Under the pieces are notes generated by a model. It was given only the letters and a program-made list of their open reading frames with translations, did no database searches and was not told the DNA's origin. From Patagioenas fasciata (taxonomy: Eukaryota; Chordata; Aves; Columbiformes; Columbidae): a DNA stretch of 64,000 nucleotides. Location: assembly GCF_037038585.1 (NCBI RefSeq), contig NC_092521.1:72344898-72408897 (forward strand), written 5' to 3'. Shown in pieces: positions 1 to 12,832 of the stretch. The position numbers were made by a program, and so were the translations under genes. Within the stretch, counting starts at the first letter, position 1; each line of letters opens with the position of its first letter.

Positions 1-2210
1 CATGTACAGGTAATGTGGCATGCCCATTTTATCTCTGCCAAAAGCTGCACCAGGCTTTCAAACATATGACTTCCACCCCTTAAGTCTCTACTCCTAATTT
101 ATGAGGTATTCCAGAACAGAACTTTGTAGAGGTCTCTTAATTTTCTCAGCTTGAAGATATTTCCAGGCCCAGTAAATACTGAAATGTTTCATGTCTAAAC
201 TGAAAATATTAATTCAGAAAGTGAAGGAGGTACAGCTACTAAAACATGGACTATTACAGAGTGATTAAATGGTTGAACTTATCTCACAAATGTTCAATCA
301 GTGACATGTTCCTTTAAAAACGCTGGAGGGTTTTTAAGAGCACTAGACTCAAGCAAGTGTTGTATCCCCTACTTTTTTTTCCTAATGCTTGTGAGGATAT
401 AACATTTTGTGACATTATTTACTCTGTTGCACAATGCATCAGTATTTTAAGTTCACAGTATCACTGCAAAGAATTTCAGTTATAGATTTAAACATGTTCA
501 TGTATTATGTGAACATTTATTTTCAGGTCTACAGGTTGATCAATTTTATTGTCATCCAAATGTGCAATAAACACAACTCATTGTAAGAAATTAACCTTTA
601 TCTTGGAAAGAAAAAGTAGCAATTTGACTCATTGTGTTTGGATGAGCTAAAGTACCTAGTAGAAAAGTCTCAAATGTTAAAACAGATTTACATACGAAAT
701 GCAAAGATTTCTCTTGAAACCTTCAAAACATTATCTTCCATTTGATCTTACTTATTAATTGAAATCAGCTCTGTATCAACTACCAGGAGTTGGTACACAA
801 GATGATTTGACTTTGATCATGAGAACTTATCTGGAATTATGTTCCAAAATGCAAAACAGCAGCAAAATTGCTTTATGTAGAAATAAGCTGAGAAATGCCT
901 TCTTATTCAGAGAAGCTTTATGGACATTTAAAGAAAGAAGTCAATTGAAAGAGGGAAAACTGAAACAGAGCTATCAAATGAAAAGCTACTGTGTTAGAAC
1001 TTCAGTGAAGTACCTAATGACTTTTAGCTTTTTCATTTTCTGCACTACATAAGTAACCTGAATTTCCAAAGAACCTCATGGCTTCACCAGGAGCTACTAA
1101 GTGTCTAGGGTTGTTTGAAGTCAACCCAATAAGGACATATCTTGAAGTATTCTTCCTTTACCATTTTGCAGATTGCACCCATCAACTGCCTTCACACTTG
1201 AGGTTTATATGGAATTCCTCCATCTTCACACTCTCAAAACCAGCATATAAGAAAATGTTGAGAAGTGATGAAAAAGGGCAGAACAATTTCTGAAAACTTT
1301 CAGAGCAAAAAAACTTTGCTTCATTTCTAATATTCCCCACATAATTCACTAAGTCAGTCTATTTCTAAGGAACAACCCCCTTTTTGCTGAATTAAAGGTC
1401 AAATAGATACTGTTTCATCCCATCTAAGTGTAGACATTTAATGCTCAATGGACCGAAATTTCTAAATAAAGAACAATGGTCATTCAGGGACTGAAAGTGA
1501 ATCTGTACTCCAAATCTGTATATTGTGAAAAGATCTATTGAGTTTAATATGATGGTGACATAGTAGAAGTTCAAGCTACAACTGCAATGTAACTGGCTAT
1601 CAGGACTGTGCTCACATGTATATGCAATGTGTGTCATTGTCACTTCCCTGGGTGATCCAGGTATTTGCCAGCTATTCTCTGCAGAGATGAAACAATGGTC
1701 TGACTTTGGACAAGGTGACTGGTTAGATAAGCTCCTGGTTGGCTTCCTGGGGAGCTGTGACTAAATGTTACAGGAACACTTCACGTGGTAATTTCAGACA
1801 GTTCAATAGATTCCCCCAGGTATCTCCTGCTGTCTACAGGCCAACTGACAGGCATTATTTATATGCTTAAATGTGCTGATTAACATCCTGGGTAGAAGAT
1901 CTGGCTCTTGCAGAGATTTCTTGAGGCAGTTCCTGCTGTAGAATTGACCAAATAGTACACAGGAAAGTTGGTTGTTAATACTCTGCAGAAACTGTTTCTG
2001 CAGATGCAGAAATGCTCACACAGAATGGTCTTTCGCATACAGAAAATGAGAATATTTTTATTGTAGTTTAAGGCAATTGATAGAAATGAATCATGCATGC
2101 ACTAGAGTGGTTACGTAGGACCACAGCTCAACTACTTTTTTAAAAATTTAGTAGAACTAACAGTGTGAGAAGTCTCTCCCTGTCTGGCTAAGAACCCTTG
2201 AAATGGACTG
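1..2210. other. AT-rich unique DNA, no gene recognised
   Basis: Only short ORFs occur (97 codons at most, with a TTG start at 759-1052). None has a recognisable domain, and stops are frequent in all frames. No tRNA, rRNA or clear repeat is visible. Composition matches the rest of the unique DNA in the window. I see nothing here beyond anonymous intergenic or intronic sequence. Confidence 0.7.
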
Positions 2211-2303
2211 TAAACTCATTTAGGTGTTTCTGCTCCGGCAGGGGGATTGGATTAGATTATCTTTCGAGGTCCCTTCCAATCCCTAACATTCTGTGATTCT
2301 GTG
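2211..2303 (+). mobile_element. CR1 LINE, extreme 3' fragment
   Basis: About 93 bp match the 3' untranslated tail of the CR1 copies at 3910-4010 and 61110-61204. The shared parts are the segment running from a TGCTCCGGCAGGGGGATTGG-type stretch through the CCCTTCCAATCCCTAACATT stretch. It closes with two perfect ATTCTGTG octamers (2288-2295 and 2296-2303), the usual CR1 terminal repeat. No ORF2 coding sequence remains, so this is a severe 5' truncation, as expected when target-primed reverse transcription stops early. Confidence 0.9.
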
Positions 2304-2865
2304 GACTCACATCACCTGGACAGTCACTGACCAACTTGTTAGAGATTTGATTCCCCACCTGAGTATCATCTTGTGCAAAATATCCCAACAAAGTAGTGGT
2401 TCTTTTCTTTTTCCTTTTTCTTTTTCTATAGGGAGAGAGACTGAACTTGAAGCTAGAAGAAGTCAAGATACTCTTCACTGAGTATTGACATGTCGATAAC
2501 CAAGAAACAGGATGCTAAAGTAGATCATAATTGCCTCCACATTATCAGCTCTTTCTAAAGGTAGATGTAATGTATGTGGAGAGAGAAAGACAAGACTACC
2601 GCACAGAGTGGCTCAAGCAAATAGGTATACAGCTTGCTTGATAAGACCAGCACAGGGTGGCTCCTACTGCTAAGGGAGCAGTCAAGATGATTAGGATGGG
2701 AGGGGGATGGGCAGAAGGGTGAAATAATGACTCTTATTAACAGTGACTGGAAAAGGCAAAAGGAAACTTTTTGTCTCCTTGAATCAGCAAAGTTTGGTTT
2801 TGCTTACTGCCAGTAAAGAATGGAGCATGGACTGGAAGTCTCTGAATTGAAGTGCCTCATCAAAG
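2304..2865. other. Spacer between two CR1 fragments
   Basis: Unique DNA separates the 2211-2303 CR1 tail from the next CR1 copy in the same orientation. It holds a pyrimidine tract (2398-2427) and otherwise short, unrecognisable ORFs. I cannot tell whether the two CR1 pieces are independent insertions. Each has its own complete ATTCTGTG terminus, which favours independent events. Confidence 0.6.
2398..2431 (+). other. Polypyrimidine tract ending in AG (acceptor-like)
   Basis: A run of T and C from about 2398 to 2427 is followed by ATAG (2428-2431) and then a purine-rich GGAGAGAGACTG. The string has the form of a 3' splice site. No convincing exon follows: the open frame ends by 2481 and resembles no known protein. 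By inference it is a chance pyrimidine tract or a cryptic acceptor. Confidence 0.25.
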
Positions 2866-4010
2866 TGCTTGACTTCAGTAAGGCATTTGACACAGTCTCC
2901 CACAGCACCCTAACATCTAAACTGAGGGAGTGTGGTCTGGACGACCGAGTAGTGAGGTGGACTGTGAACTGACTGAAGGGAAGAAGCCAGAGAATCGTGG
3001 TCAATGAGGCGCAGTCCAGTTGGAGGCCAGTATCTATCTAGTGGAGTGCCTCAGGGGTTAGTACTGGGGCCTGTATTATTCAATATATTCCTCAATTATT
3101 TGGATGAGGGAATGGAGTGTACTATCAGCAAGTTTGCTGATGACACGGAGCTGGGAGGAGTGGCTGATACGCCACTCCACTGTGCTGCCATCCAGCGAGA
3201 CCTGGATAGGCTGGAGAACTGGGCAGGGAAAAATTTAATGAAATATAACAAGGGAGAGTGTAGAGTCTTGCATCTGGGTAGGAACAACCCCAGGTTCCAG
3301 TATAAGTTGGGGAATTACATATTAGAGAGCAATGTAGGGGAAAAGGACCTGGGGATGCTGGTGAACAGCAGGATGACCATGAGCCAGCACTGTGCCCTTG
3401 TGGCCAAGAAGGCCCATGGCATCCTGGGGTGTATGAGAAGGGGGGTGGTTAGTAGGTCGAGAGAGGTTCTCCTCCCGCTCTACTCTGCCCTGGCAAGACC
3501 ACACCTGGAATATTGTGTCCAGTTCTGGGCCCCTCAGTTCAAGAAGGACAGGGAACTGCTGGAGAGAGTCCAGCACAGAGCAACAAAGATGATCAAGGGA
3601 GTGGAACATCTCCCTTATGAGGAAAGGCTGAGGGAGCTGGGTCTCCTTAGCTTGGAGGAGACTGAGAGGTGACCTTGTTAATGTTTACAAATATATAAAG
3701 AGTGAGTGTCACAAGGATGAAGCCAGGCTCTTCTTGGTGACAACCAACAGTCGGACAAGGGGTAATAGGTTCAAACTGGAACACAAGAGGTTTCACTTAA
3801 ATTTGAGAATAAATTTCTTCTCAGTAAGGGTAACAAAACACTGGAACAGGCTGCTCGGGGGGCTGTGGAGTCTCCTACTCTGGAGACATTCAAAACCCAC
3901 ATTGACACCTTCCTGTGTAACCTCATCCAGGTGTTCTTGCTCGGGCAGGGGGATTGTACTAGATGATCTTTCGAAATCCCTTTCAATCCCTAACATTCTG
4001 TGATTCTGTG
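2866..4010 (+). mobile_element. CR1 LINE, 5'-truncated (RT part plus 3'UTR)
   Basis: This copy starts inside ORF2 just before the RT motif A region (DFSKAFDTV at about 2871) and runs through the 3'UTR to two ATTCTGTG octamers (3995-4002, 4003-4010). It aligns along its whole length with the copies at 60055-61209 (+) and 47158-48310 (minus). Relative to them it carries several indels and stops, so it is an old, inactive insertion. Its 5' truncation point lies within a few bases of the truncation of the 60055 copy. Confidence 0.95.
2871..3928 (+). pseudogene. CR1 ORF2 reverse-transcriptase fragment, broken
   Basis: This is the remnant of the CR1 ORF2 protein, covering RT motif A (DFSKAFDTV), motif B (GVPQG), motif C (FADD, followed by TELGG where the sister copies have TKLGG) and the C-terminal part up to the FLCNL end. 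The longest open piece is 3004-3672. Visible lesions: TGA replaces a Trp codon of the usual ANWLKG motif near 2970; the string TATCTATCTAG near 3032 is a 4-bp duplication that shifts the frame; about 5 bp are missing near 3658, turning LEKRRLRG into a premature stop at 3670-3672; and a further small indel occurs near 3853. The terminal stop codon is lost. It cannot encode a working enzyme. Confidence 0.93.
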
Positions 4011-5629
4011 AAATTATGTGAGTTGATCTTAAGGTCATATCGCATCCTGAGACAAATTACACTATCTTCTCTTCCTTGCAACCAAGCAGTTTGTGGCAGG
4101 GATACCTGAAGATTCTCTGCCTATGTGAGGCAGATGATTCTGGGAGAAATGTTCAGACATTAAAAGAGGACATTTTGTTTAGAAAAGAGATAATCAAATT
4201 AAGCTAAGTGCTTCATAAACATTTTCTCAAATAAAAAAATGCATATGTTTTGGGTATTTTGTTATAAGTTGCTTTAAAAATATTAAAATTTTGAGGATTT
4301 CAAAGTGAAAAGAAGTCTGTAACAAACTGTAACCTAATAAGAAACACATTTTGAGATATGCTTGCATGTTCATGATTTAATTTGTCCGTCCACATCATCC
4401 TAATTTCAAATATTTCAGAATTTCAAGAAAGGAAAAAAAAACGACGTCATATAACCAAAAGCAGTCAATAGTGAATTGTCAAAGTTGACATTTCATGGAA
4501 AATCTTGAGATTATATTTATAATAGTATACTACTTAGAATATATTTAGTCATCATATATATCCAGAGAAGTCAGAATTGATTTATTAATCATATGTAAAC
4601 AAAAAAGAGTTATACTTACACTGCATAATATAGTTTGGCCGTCTCTAAAATAAATATTGATTTCCAGGAATTTTTGGAAGAAATTTATTATGAAAAAAAC
4701 AAGACAAAAATCTCTTAGAATTATTGCAATTCTTGTAGGCAAAAGAAAAGCAGGATATCAGGTTAGATGTTGTACTACTGCCCAGTATGGCCCCAATGCC
4801 ATAATTATAGTAACCAAACCCTTTATTTGTAGCATGTCTCTTCTGCACTAGTCTCATGCATACTAAATATTTACAAGCCTATGGCTTCACATTGGCAGCA
4901 GCTTTTTAAAATATTTAATAAACCACTCCACTTAGCAGCTTATATATCATTTGGGAATAATGCAACAGAATTGCTGGCAAGTTATACCACCTCCTAGGGT
5001 GCTTCTTCATTCCAGAACAAACCTGACTGTTATTACTGTAATCAATTTTACAAACGTACATGACATCTGAGATCACACTAAACCATATAACTCATACCAG
5101 TGGATTCCAAGTTTGAGATCTTTATTTTGAAAGTCCAGTGCATGGTAGGAAAAATGTCTATTTGGTCTGATTCTTGATGACTATTATTTTTATTAAGCAA
5201 ATGTGGACCGTATTTCTGTTAGAAGATATAAGGCCCAGACTTACACCTGAGCTGTGTCTTTGAAACAAGATTCAGCAATATTTTAGAATGTAGATTTTGT
5301 TGAATCTTAGCTTTGCATGCAGAACCTTGAGCTTTGCAAAATTTAGAGACACTATTAATTGAGCAATCACAATCATAAATTTTAACTAAAAGGAAGCACT
5401 TGCTAAACCCTTGAATCCCATTGGATTGCTCACTCTTAATCACTTCTTTCCTAAGGCTGCAACGGGGGCTGAAACATGTAAAGAGACACAGCATCATATG
5501 TGGTTATCTAATGGCATAAAGGCACCGGTCCTCTTCCTTACTGTGAGAAACAGATGAATTGTAAGACTGGAAAATCATCCAATTCTCACTACTTGCTCAT
5601 TTACTGAGCATTTGGCTACTGGTCCACAT

Positions 5630-5682
5630 GAAGAAAAAGAAAAAAAAAAAAAGAAAAAAAAAGGGGGGTGAGGAAGGGGAGA
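5630..5682 (+). repeat. A-rich to G-rich purine tract
   Basis: An uninterrupted purine run of 39 nt (5630-5668), mostly A then six G, is followed after one T by another 13 purines (5670-5682). Such mirror-poor purine tracts are common simple-sequence DNA. No poly-A-tailed retrotransposon is seen immediately upstream. Confidence 0.8.
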
Positions 5683-8600
5683 CTAGGAGACTACACAGAA
5701 AAGCATGTGCAAATCAGCTATAGCCTTTAATTTACTGGAAGCAGAAACGATAATGCTGGTGCAGTATCTACAGCACTCTAACTGAGCTTTTGCAGCTGTG
5801 AATTGTTTTTTACCCTGAAACCAATTCAAAATGCAATGTTTGTTTTGGAAAAGGCCAAATCACTGTTGAAATCTGTGGTCCTCTGCCTGTTTGGAAAGGG
5901 AGTGGTTGAGACTGCAGATAGTTTGTGCTTACCAGACTGTGGAGGAAGGAGTCTTGTAATGTAGAATAATTGTAATGAAAAACAGAAAAGAAGAGCTTTA
6001 AAAAGCAAACAGGCTTAATTTAGCCACTCTTACACATGTTGAAAGTTGGGCTTTTTTGCATCTGAAAGATTATTTTGCTTCTGGCTGTTTTTAATAAGTT
6101 ATGTTGAATATCTAATGATATTTTTAAAAAATGTCCACATTAACTAACTATGACCCCTTATCTAGGGCAAGAAAAGAGAACACTTTCATTAATGACCCAA
6201 TGCCTGGGGAACCCTATTTTCTTTAAAGTACAGAACAAGTAAGGACATTTATAGATCTGCTGGGAGATAATAAAAAGTGCCTGATTTGCATTGAAAGTCA
6301 ACAGGAGTCCTCTTTGGACCCCTGAAAAACTCCCCTTTTGTTAAATAATGGGAGCGCACACAGGTTATGTCATAAAGTTAAGTACAGAAGTGAGGGCATT
6401 TGGGAGGAAAAGAGCCTATCCTGGAATCTTCATAGGCCAATTTTGACTTAGATTAATCATTTTCTGTTTCTATAAAGTGCCCCACCAGTTGTCAAGAGAG
6501 CAATTTAAGATTGCTCCATTTGTGTCCTGATAGGGTGGGTGGCATGGCCAATTGCTACTGCCTTTCTGAGCAGTTTTAGTTTCTCAGTCTGGTCTTTGTG
6601 CAAAAGAAAGCTTGGTACTTATGAAGTGAAAGATAATAACCTGGTTCTTTGGGCTACCTTCATGAGGTACTCTTCTCCTCACACTGTATTCCTCCCACTT
6701 CTCGTTAGGCACTGCATCAAGAGGTCCACACTAGAAGCCTGATTACCCTATTGCTATTCTCTATAGGCACTGGAAAGAGAAAGAGGCCCCTCAAGGGACA
6801 GTAAAGCCCACTGGTGAGGAGCATCATCAATCGCGAATGCATGTCACTCTGGCTTGGTGGTGGAGTGCTTTATTGTGGCAATGGTCATAAGAGTAATTGA
6901 GTTCAGTTTATAGTATGGGATGACTCTAGGCCTGTAATTCCTCTCCTGAATAACTTCAGAGAAAGGTAGAAGATAATGGCTGATCCATCTTCCAGCTGAA
7001 CTTTTGGCTTTTAAATTTTCAAAGCTACTTTTGTAGTTCAAAGTAAAAGTTTAATGGAAATTTACTTCAAAAGAATAATACCACAATTCTGCTTCTTAGA
7101 AGAAAGTACTGAATAAAATAAAATTTTTGTTCAGCAGAATAACAATGGAAAAATTAGCAACTTTTTTTTTTTTTCTCATAGAAATCATGCTTCCGTTTCT
7201 ATGTAGCCCTTATGAAGCATGTTTAACTCATTGTGTTGGTGATTCTGAAGACAGAGACAAATTATTGTAAATTCCCTTTCCTTGCAATAACTTCTTTTTT
7301 TTTTTTTTAATATAATCTCATTTTCCATTAATGATGACTTTTGATATTGCAGTTAACTCATTCAGGAAGTTCGGCATGATTTCTAAATGCTTGTGAAACT
7401 TTTGGGAGCTATCAATATCTTATAAATAGTTCACAAACACAGGTAAGGTCAAGAGTTTTTGAACTGTTTCACAATAACTTTGTTGATGAAGGGCAACAAG
7501 AAACATGCATAAAACAATTGAAGGATTTCTCTTCATCTTTATGAACCTGGCAAGGTCTATAAATCCATTAATGTGCAAGTTCAACAGCCTCTTTTGACTA
7601 GAATGCATCAAATACTAATTTAGCAGGGCAGAATCCTTTATTTAAGAGATACATAAAATGTTTTCAGTTTTTTTCCTGTCCAGAGAACAGATGTTTCCAG
7701 GCAGGAACAGAATGTTGATTTTCATTAGAGACCCATACAATAACTAAGCTGCTTCAAAGAAGTAATTCTTAGCCAAATTGACCGTGTGTCTCTTGTCTTG
7801 GCAATGAGACATTTGGGGCTATGGTTTTGAAAGCATCTTTAAAAAAAGAAAAAAACTAGGACATGTTTTACGTTTTGTCAGGACAATTGCTCCCTTTCTA
7901 ATAGTTCGTTTTCAGTCATTTATGGATCCACTTTTCTGACCAAAAGGGATTGACTGAAAATTTTGTGAAAGCAATTTCCTCTAAATGATAAGAGATTTTG
8001 CAAGGGAATGAGCAAATACTCTTTCAGTTTTCATGAACATGAAATTTCAAAGACAGGTCCCAAAATTCTTTTCTGTCTATATTCAAGCGATTGACCTCTA
8101 CCCGTTACACATGCATACATGCTTGTATGTCCTCTGTGTATGGTAACACACATGTATATGGTATATGTGTTGTCCAAATATGTTATAAGTACTACATTTA
8201 TACCACTCTCCAGAGCTTAGAGTCAGGATTATACTAATCACTTAAATGCTCCGTGTTTTAATTAGTTAAAAAACGTAATATGGTATTTGGTTTTCATTTT
8301 CATTCTGTGAATCAGATCAGACTTACTAAAATGATCATAATACTAGTTAGCATTCACAGAATTTGGCATTCCTCTTAATAAGGCCTGCTTGAATTTTCAG
8401 GATTTCCTTCTCCATGTCTTTCCTCCCTCTTTTCTATTAATTTGAAGAGAACATCGATGTGATGATGTATGCAATTTGAATGATGCAAAGTTGCAAAACC
8501 TGTAAGGAGAAGCTCTGGTGAGCCAGACCAACAACTCATTTGTTTTCTTCGGTATCTCACCTCTGACAGTGACCTAAAGTGAATGACTGAGAAAAAGCAA

Positions 8601-9625
8601 TGAAAAGAGGGCAAGAAGATAGTAAAATTTTTCTAAATTCTTTCTCAGCCTCCATTTGTGTGTCTTGAGATTGCCATGTCTTTAATAATTCCCAATAGCT
8701 TTCATTTCTCTGAATCTACATAACTCGCTGCTACTCATGCATAATTTTAGCAACTGCTTTATCAGTGGCATAAGAGTACCAGATTCATTCCACGTTAAGT
8801 TATAAATGTTTTACCGGTGTGTTCAGCCCTTTCCTGTACACAATCTGCAACTTCTTTCTCAAGGGCAACCAAAGAGTAGATAGCGTTTTGGAAAGTCTAA
8901 TATTATGTAGATAATCAGCATGTCTTTCAGAAAACAGCCAGAGGTAAGGTCAGAGATTATATTATGGTAATCTGAGGTAATCAATAACAGGGTGTTTTGC
9001 TGAAATTTAATGGGTTTGAAACTTTATAACTGTATAAATGCATTAATATGACTAACAAATTCAGTTGTCAGCTTTTTGTTCCTTTAGAAGCCCTAAGCCT
9101 CATTTACTCTACTTCATTTACTAACATTTAAAAGAATACATATGAAAGTTGCTAATATACTAGGAAACTAGTGCAAATTGAACTGGATGAGGCATCATGT
9201 AATTATATCATTTACCTATTGCTTTTATGTTCCTTTGTGTCCCTTTACTTGCTTTTCTACTTTTCAGCTTAGAAATAAAACACATTTTGACTTTTTTTCA
9301 TACTAATACACTGGACCAAATTGAAGAGTGGGATGTAACATATTGATAAATTTATGAAAATGAGAGGAAAAAAGTGTAGGATTGCCTGGGGAAATCTAAA
9401 GAGAGTATAAAGGGAGTTTAGATTAGTGCAGTATGCATATTAATGAGTCAGAATAAGGTATCCATTTATTTCATTCCAACATCTTCAATCCATTTCTGAA
9501 GTTGGTCCCTGGTGAGGAGGCTTAATTTAAAACATAGAAATGCTCTCCAAGCTCCTGAACTCAAAGAGAAGGCAATTAACATCACTTACCCACTGAGTCC
9601 ACTGCTTTTTTTTTGAGACTGCGGG

Positions 9626-9683
9626 CAGAAGCATAGCTCCTTATGCTGCATCTGAGAGATGAGACCCGCCGAAAGGGTCCTCT
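9626..9683 (+). other. Two back-to-back hairpins, candidate structured element
   Basis: Hairpin 1: CAGA (9626-9629) plus AGCATA (9630-9635) pair with TATGCT (9642-9647) plus TCTG (9651-9654), with loop GCTCCT and a 3-nt bulge. Hairpin 2: AGAG (9655-9658), an ATGA bulge, GACCC (9663-9667), loop GCCGAAA, GGGTC (9675-9679), CTCT (9680-9683). The two are directly adjacent, in a patch more GC-rich than its surroundings and just after a T run (9606-9614). It matches no tRNA, spliceosomal RNA, 5S, 7SL or 7SK sequence I know. Transcription is not shown; an old repeat fragment or chance is possible. Confidence 0.3.
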
Positions 9684-12600
9684 CCATTGCTTTTTGTCAC
9701 CACAATTCTCAACTGTAGAAGATGTTTAGGGGTCAACAGTTCTTATATGTAAACTATGAAGTACATAAAATATTTATTTATATGTAAAGCAGCATTAATG
9801 CTTTCACTCAAACAAAAATCCCCCACACCAGTTCAGTGATCACTACTGTCATTATGAAAAAATGGCCTACACTATAACCAGTGGTGTTGCCGCTGTTATT
9901 TCCCAGGTTGAGGATGGATAAAAAGGTTGTGCCCCTGTTTAAAGATAACTATTGGCAAATGTTGATGTTATAATACTGAATTCTGTCCCTACATGAACAA
10001 GACTTTGCATTTAAATTAAGAACATAATTCCTCATACTGGGAAACTAGTAATGGAATGTTTCTTTTCATCTTTCTGTTCCCACTTTCAACCCAATTCATA
10101 ATCTTATTGACTAAAAGTAAGTCTGTGCTGAGATTTGAATGCCCTGAATAAATGAAGTTTTAGCTAATTTAAAGATAGCAAAAATAATTTAGAATGTTTT
10201 TCTTGCTTTTAATCGTTTTTATATTGTTTATTTTCTTAGAATATTTCTGCCAGAAGGTTTTTCTGACTTGAATTGAGGAAGATCAGTTGTTATTCAGAAC
10301 ATATTTTTGTACGTGAAGCCTGAGCTAACTCCAGATGAGAACAGCCATTTTTACTCTCTAATCCAAGCAGTTTCTCTTCAGTCTACCTGAAACTTCAGTC
10401 ATTTGATCAAGTACAAAAATAATGCTCTGATTTAGGTAGGTGGTTACCTAGGTTTGGGTAATCTCCAGTGACGTTAGATATCTATGATGTAATATCTCCA
10501 GGGCAACTGTTTGTCTTCAGTTTCCTTTACAATGAGGGGAAAGATGTATTCACTTGTAGCAGTGACACCAGCCTGAGGTCAAAGTAAGATGTGCACTAGC
10601 CTTTGATGGCTGCTTAACTATAATGAATAGATATCTGTATAGATATACATTTATTGATCTTAGCCATATTATTAGAGGCACTGTTGGAGTGAGGGGTTTG
10701 TAATATTTGATAGATTGAAATCTGATTTGTCTAAATGTTTAAAAAGTTATACTCGATAATTGCAAATAAGTCAGTATTTGTTGCAGGATAATTTGCACAA
10801 ATGAAATTATATTAAATTAAATTGGTTAAAATGCTTACTATCCTATAAAATAAAGCTTTTGCACATTCCCACCAATATCATTTGCACTGGTAATAATAAA
10901 AAAAATCTCAGAACAGCTATCAAGGGCAGTATAGATATAGATTAAAGCTTTCTGTAACAGTGATTCCTTTTCTTCAGGCTTAATACAAACTGGAGGATTA
11001 AGTGGGTTTGCAGACTAAGTGTCTTTGCATTAATTATTTTGACATCCTTCATGGCACCGTGAGTCATCATCACACTTTTCCTGTACAGTACAATATCTTT
11101 TCTTAAATTCTCTTTTTTGTTTTGTGCAACATTTCAAAACTTAACTTGTTCTTATTTTTTAACTTAGCTTCCTACCTGTGTCATTTCTGAGGTGAGAGTC
11201 TTTCTGTACCTGTATCTTTACACTGAAAAATCTGACTTCCATTTTGTACTTGGCTCACTTCACAGAAATATTTGTAAATAGCCTTTTGCAAACATGTTTA
11301 TTTATCTCTGCCCACCAGAATGCTGTTTAATCAAACTGTTTGAGGTAATGACTTTGAAACAAAGCACACCCATGAAATCTAAGTTTTTCTGAGGCACCTC
11401 AGAGTACTAGTGGAATTAAATGAAGGTCAGTGACATCTTTGCAAATAAATACATGTACATCCTTCCTTTATTTTTTATTTATTTTTTTTTTTAATTCATC
11501 TGGGCTTAGTTAATGGTGATCAGTTCTTTTAACAGTCATACTGGAATTTGAAAGAAACAGACAGATCAAAGATTGTACAGATGAGATTTTCTCAGTCCTG
11601 GCTGACCTAAATTATTTGTAACTTGGTAAGCAAGGGCTAATAGCTTGTTTTGTGAGCAGGTTATGAAGCTTGGTTTGCAGTATTTTTCCCTTGTGTATGA
11701 TCTCTGATGTCTAATGAAGTATAAGCAGTCCAGCCTTTCCTTTATTAGGGGCACTAAGTAGCTATGCCTATCAGTTTTTAGGAAACTCGTATAGTGATTT
11801 TGTCCCCTTTATGTAAAAAGAAGTTGTGCTGAACCCTCTGGAGTAGCCAGTGGGCTCAGGATTACTGGAGAAGGAGGGAATAGGAGAGAAGACACCATGG
11901 TAGATTAAACCACATCCATTCCAGGAAACTGGCCTCAAATAATTGTCGCTGCTTTTAAAAGGCAGTGATCAGATTAAGTCATAAAATTGTAAGTGTTGGT
12001 AAGAGCGGACACATTATAAAGAAACAAAAAAACCACATTTTGACCAGAAATAAAATGTAATTAAGGGACACTCTCCTTTTTTTGTTTGTTTGTTTTTGTT
12101 TTTATAGTTTCCTTTTTTTTTTTAGTTTCAAATGAAAGATTGATATAAGAATTGTTAAATATTTATTGTAAAATTAAATAGCTCAGTTGAATTTTTTTTT
12201 TTCCTTCTTTTTCTATGCTCAGTGATAAACAACAATTATTGGAGATTGACCCAAAACATCAATTATTAACATGTTTCAGTCAGGAGCACATGGTATAGCT
12301 ATTTTGCTAGAAACACAAATCTTAAGACTGTATTTTGAGTTATGTGATTATATTTTCAAAAGGATAATATTAAATTTTAGATTTTTAATTCAGAACTTGT
12401 CACACAAGTAGGGGGTTCTGTTCTTAAAAATGTCGAATGTTAAGGATTGTTGATTTTCACTTTTTTTTTTTTTTTTTACAAACGTAGAAGTTTTGCTTTT
12501 TATGTTTTCTGCATATCTTAAAATACTGCTCTGTGTCTTTGTGAACATGGGACAAGCTTATTGTCAAATTAACCTCCAAATGCCAATTCTATTTTGCTGC

Positions 12601-12832
12601 CATGCCCTTATGATTCTTATGTTATTAAAATCCTCTTCTTAAGTGCATTAGATTATTTTAATAGGAATCATAAATACTTTTCCATAATAATGTACTGTGT
12701 TAAAAATGTGTAACCCTGTTACTCTTTGTCTGTATCCTCAAAATTTTGGGCCTTATCCATTTTTATGATAAGGAAACCGTAATAAAAAATAGTAGGCAAA
12801 AATCACTGTATTTACAGTAACAGATTGCTTTC

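Larger units (their letters stand above)
4011..12832. other. Long AT-rich unique stretch without genes
   Basis: All frames are rich in stops, and the longest ORFs are under about 95 codons with no familiar motif. The stretch contains homopolymer T or A runs (near 7161, 7293, 11481, 12121, 12461), a long purine tract (5630-5682) and a compact region of inverted repeats at 9626-9683, listed separately. No LINE, LTR or DNA-transposon sequence was recognised by eye, though old, diverged elements could be missed. Confidence 0.6.

Noticed and set aside
9652..9684. Possible hammerhead ribozyme core (GATGAG ... CGAAA ... GTC)
   Set aside because: The CTGATGA element is interrupted, and the GAAA lies inside the hairpin loop rather than between stems II and III. 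The required three-helix arrangement cannot be drawn.
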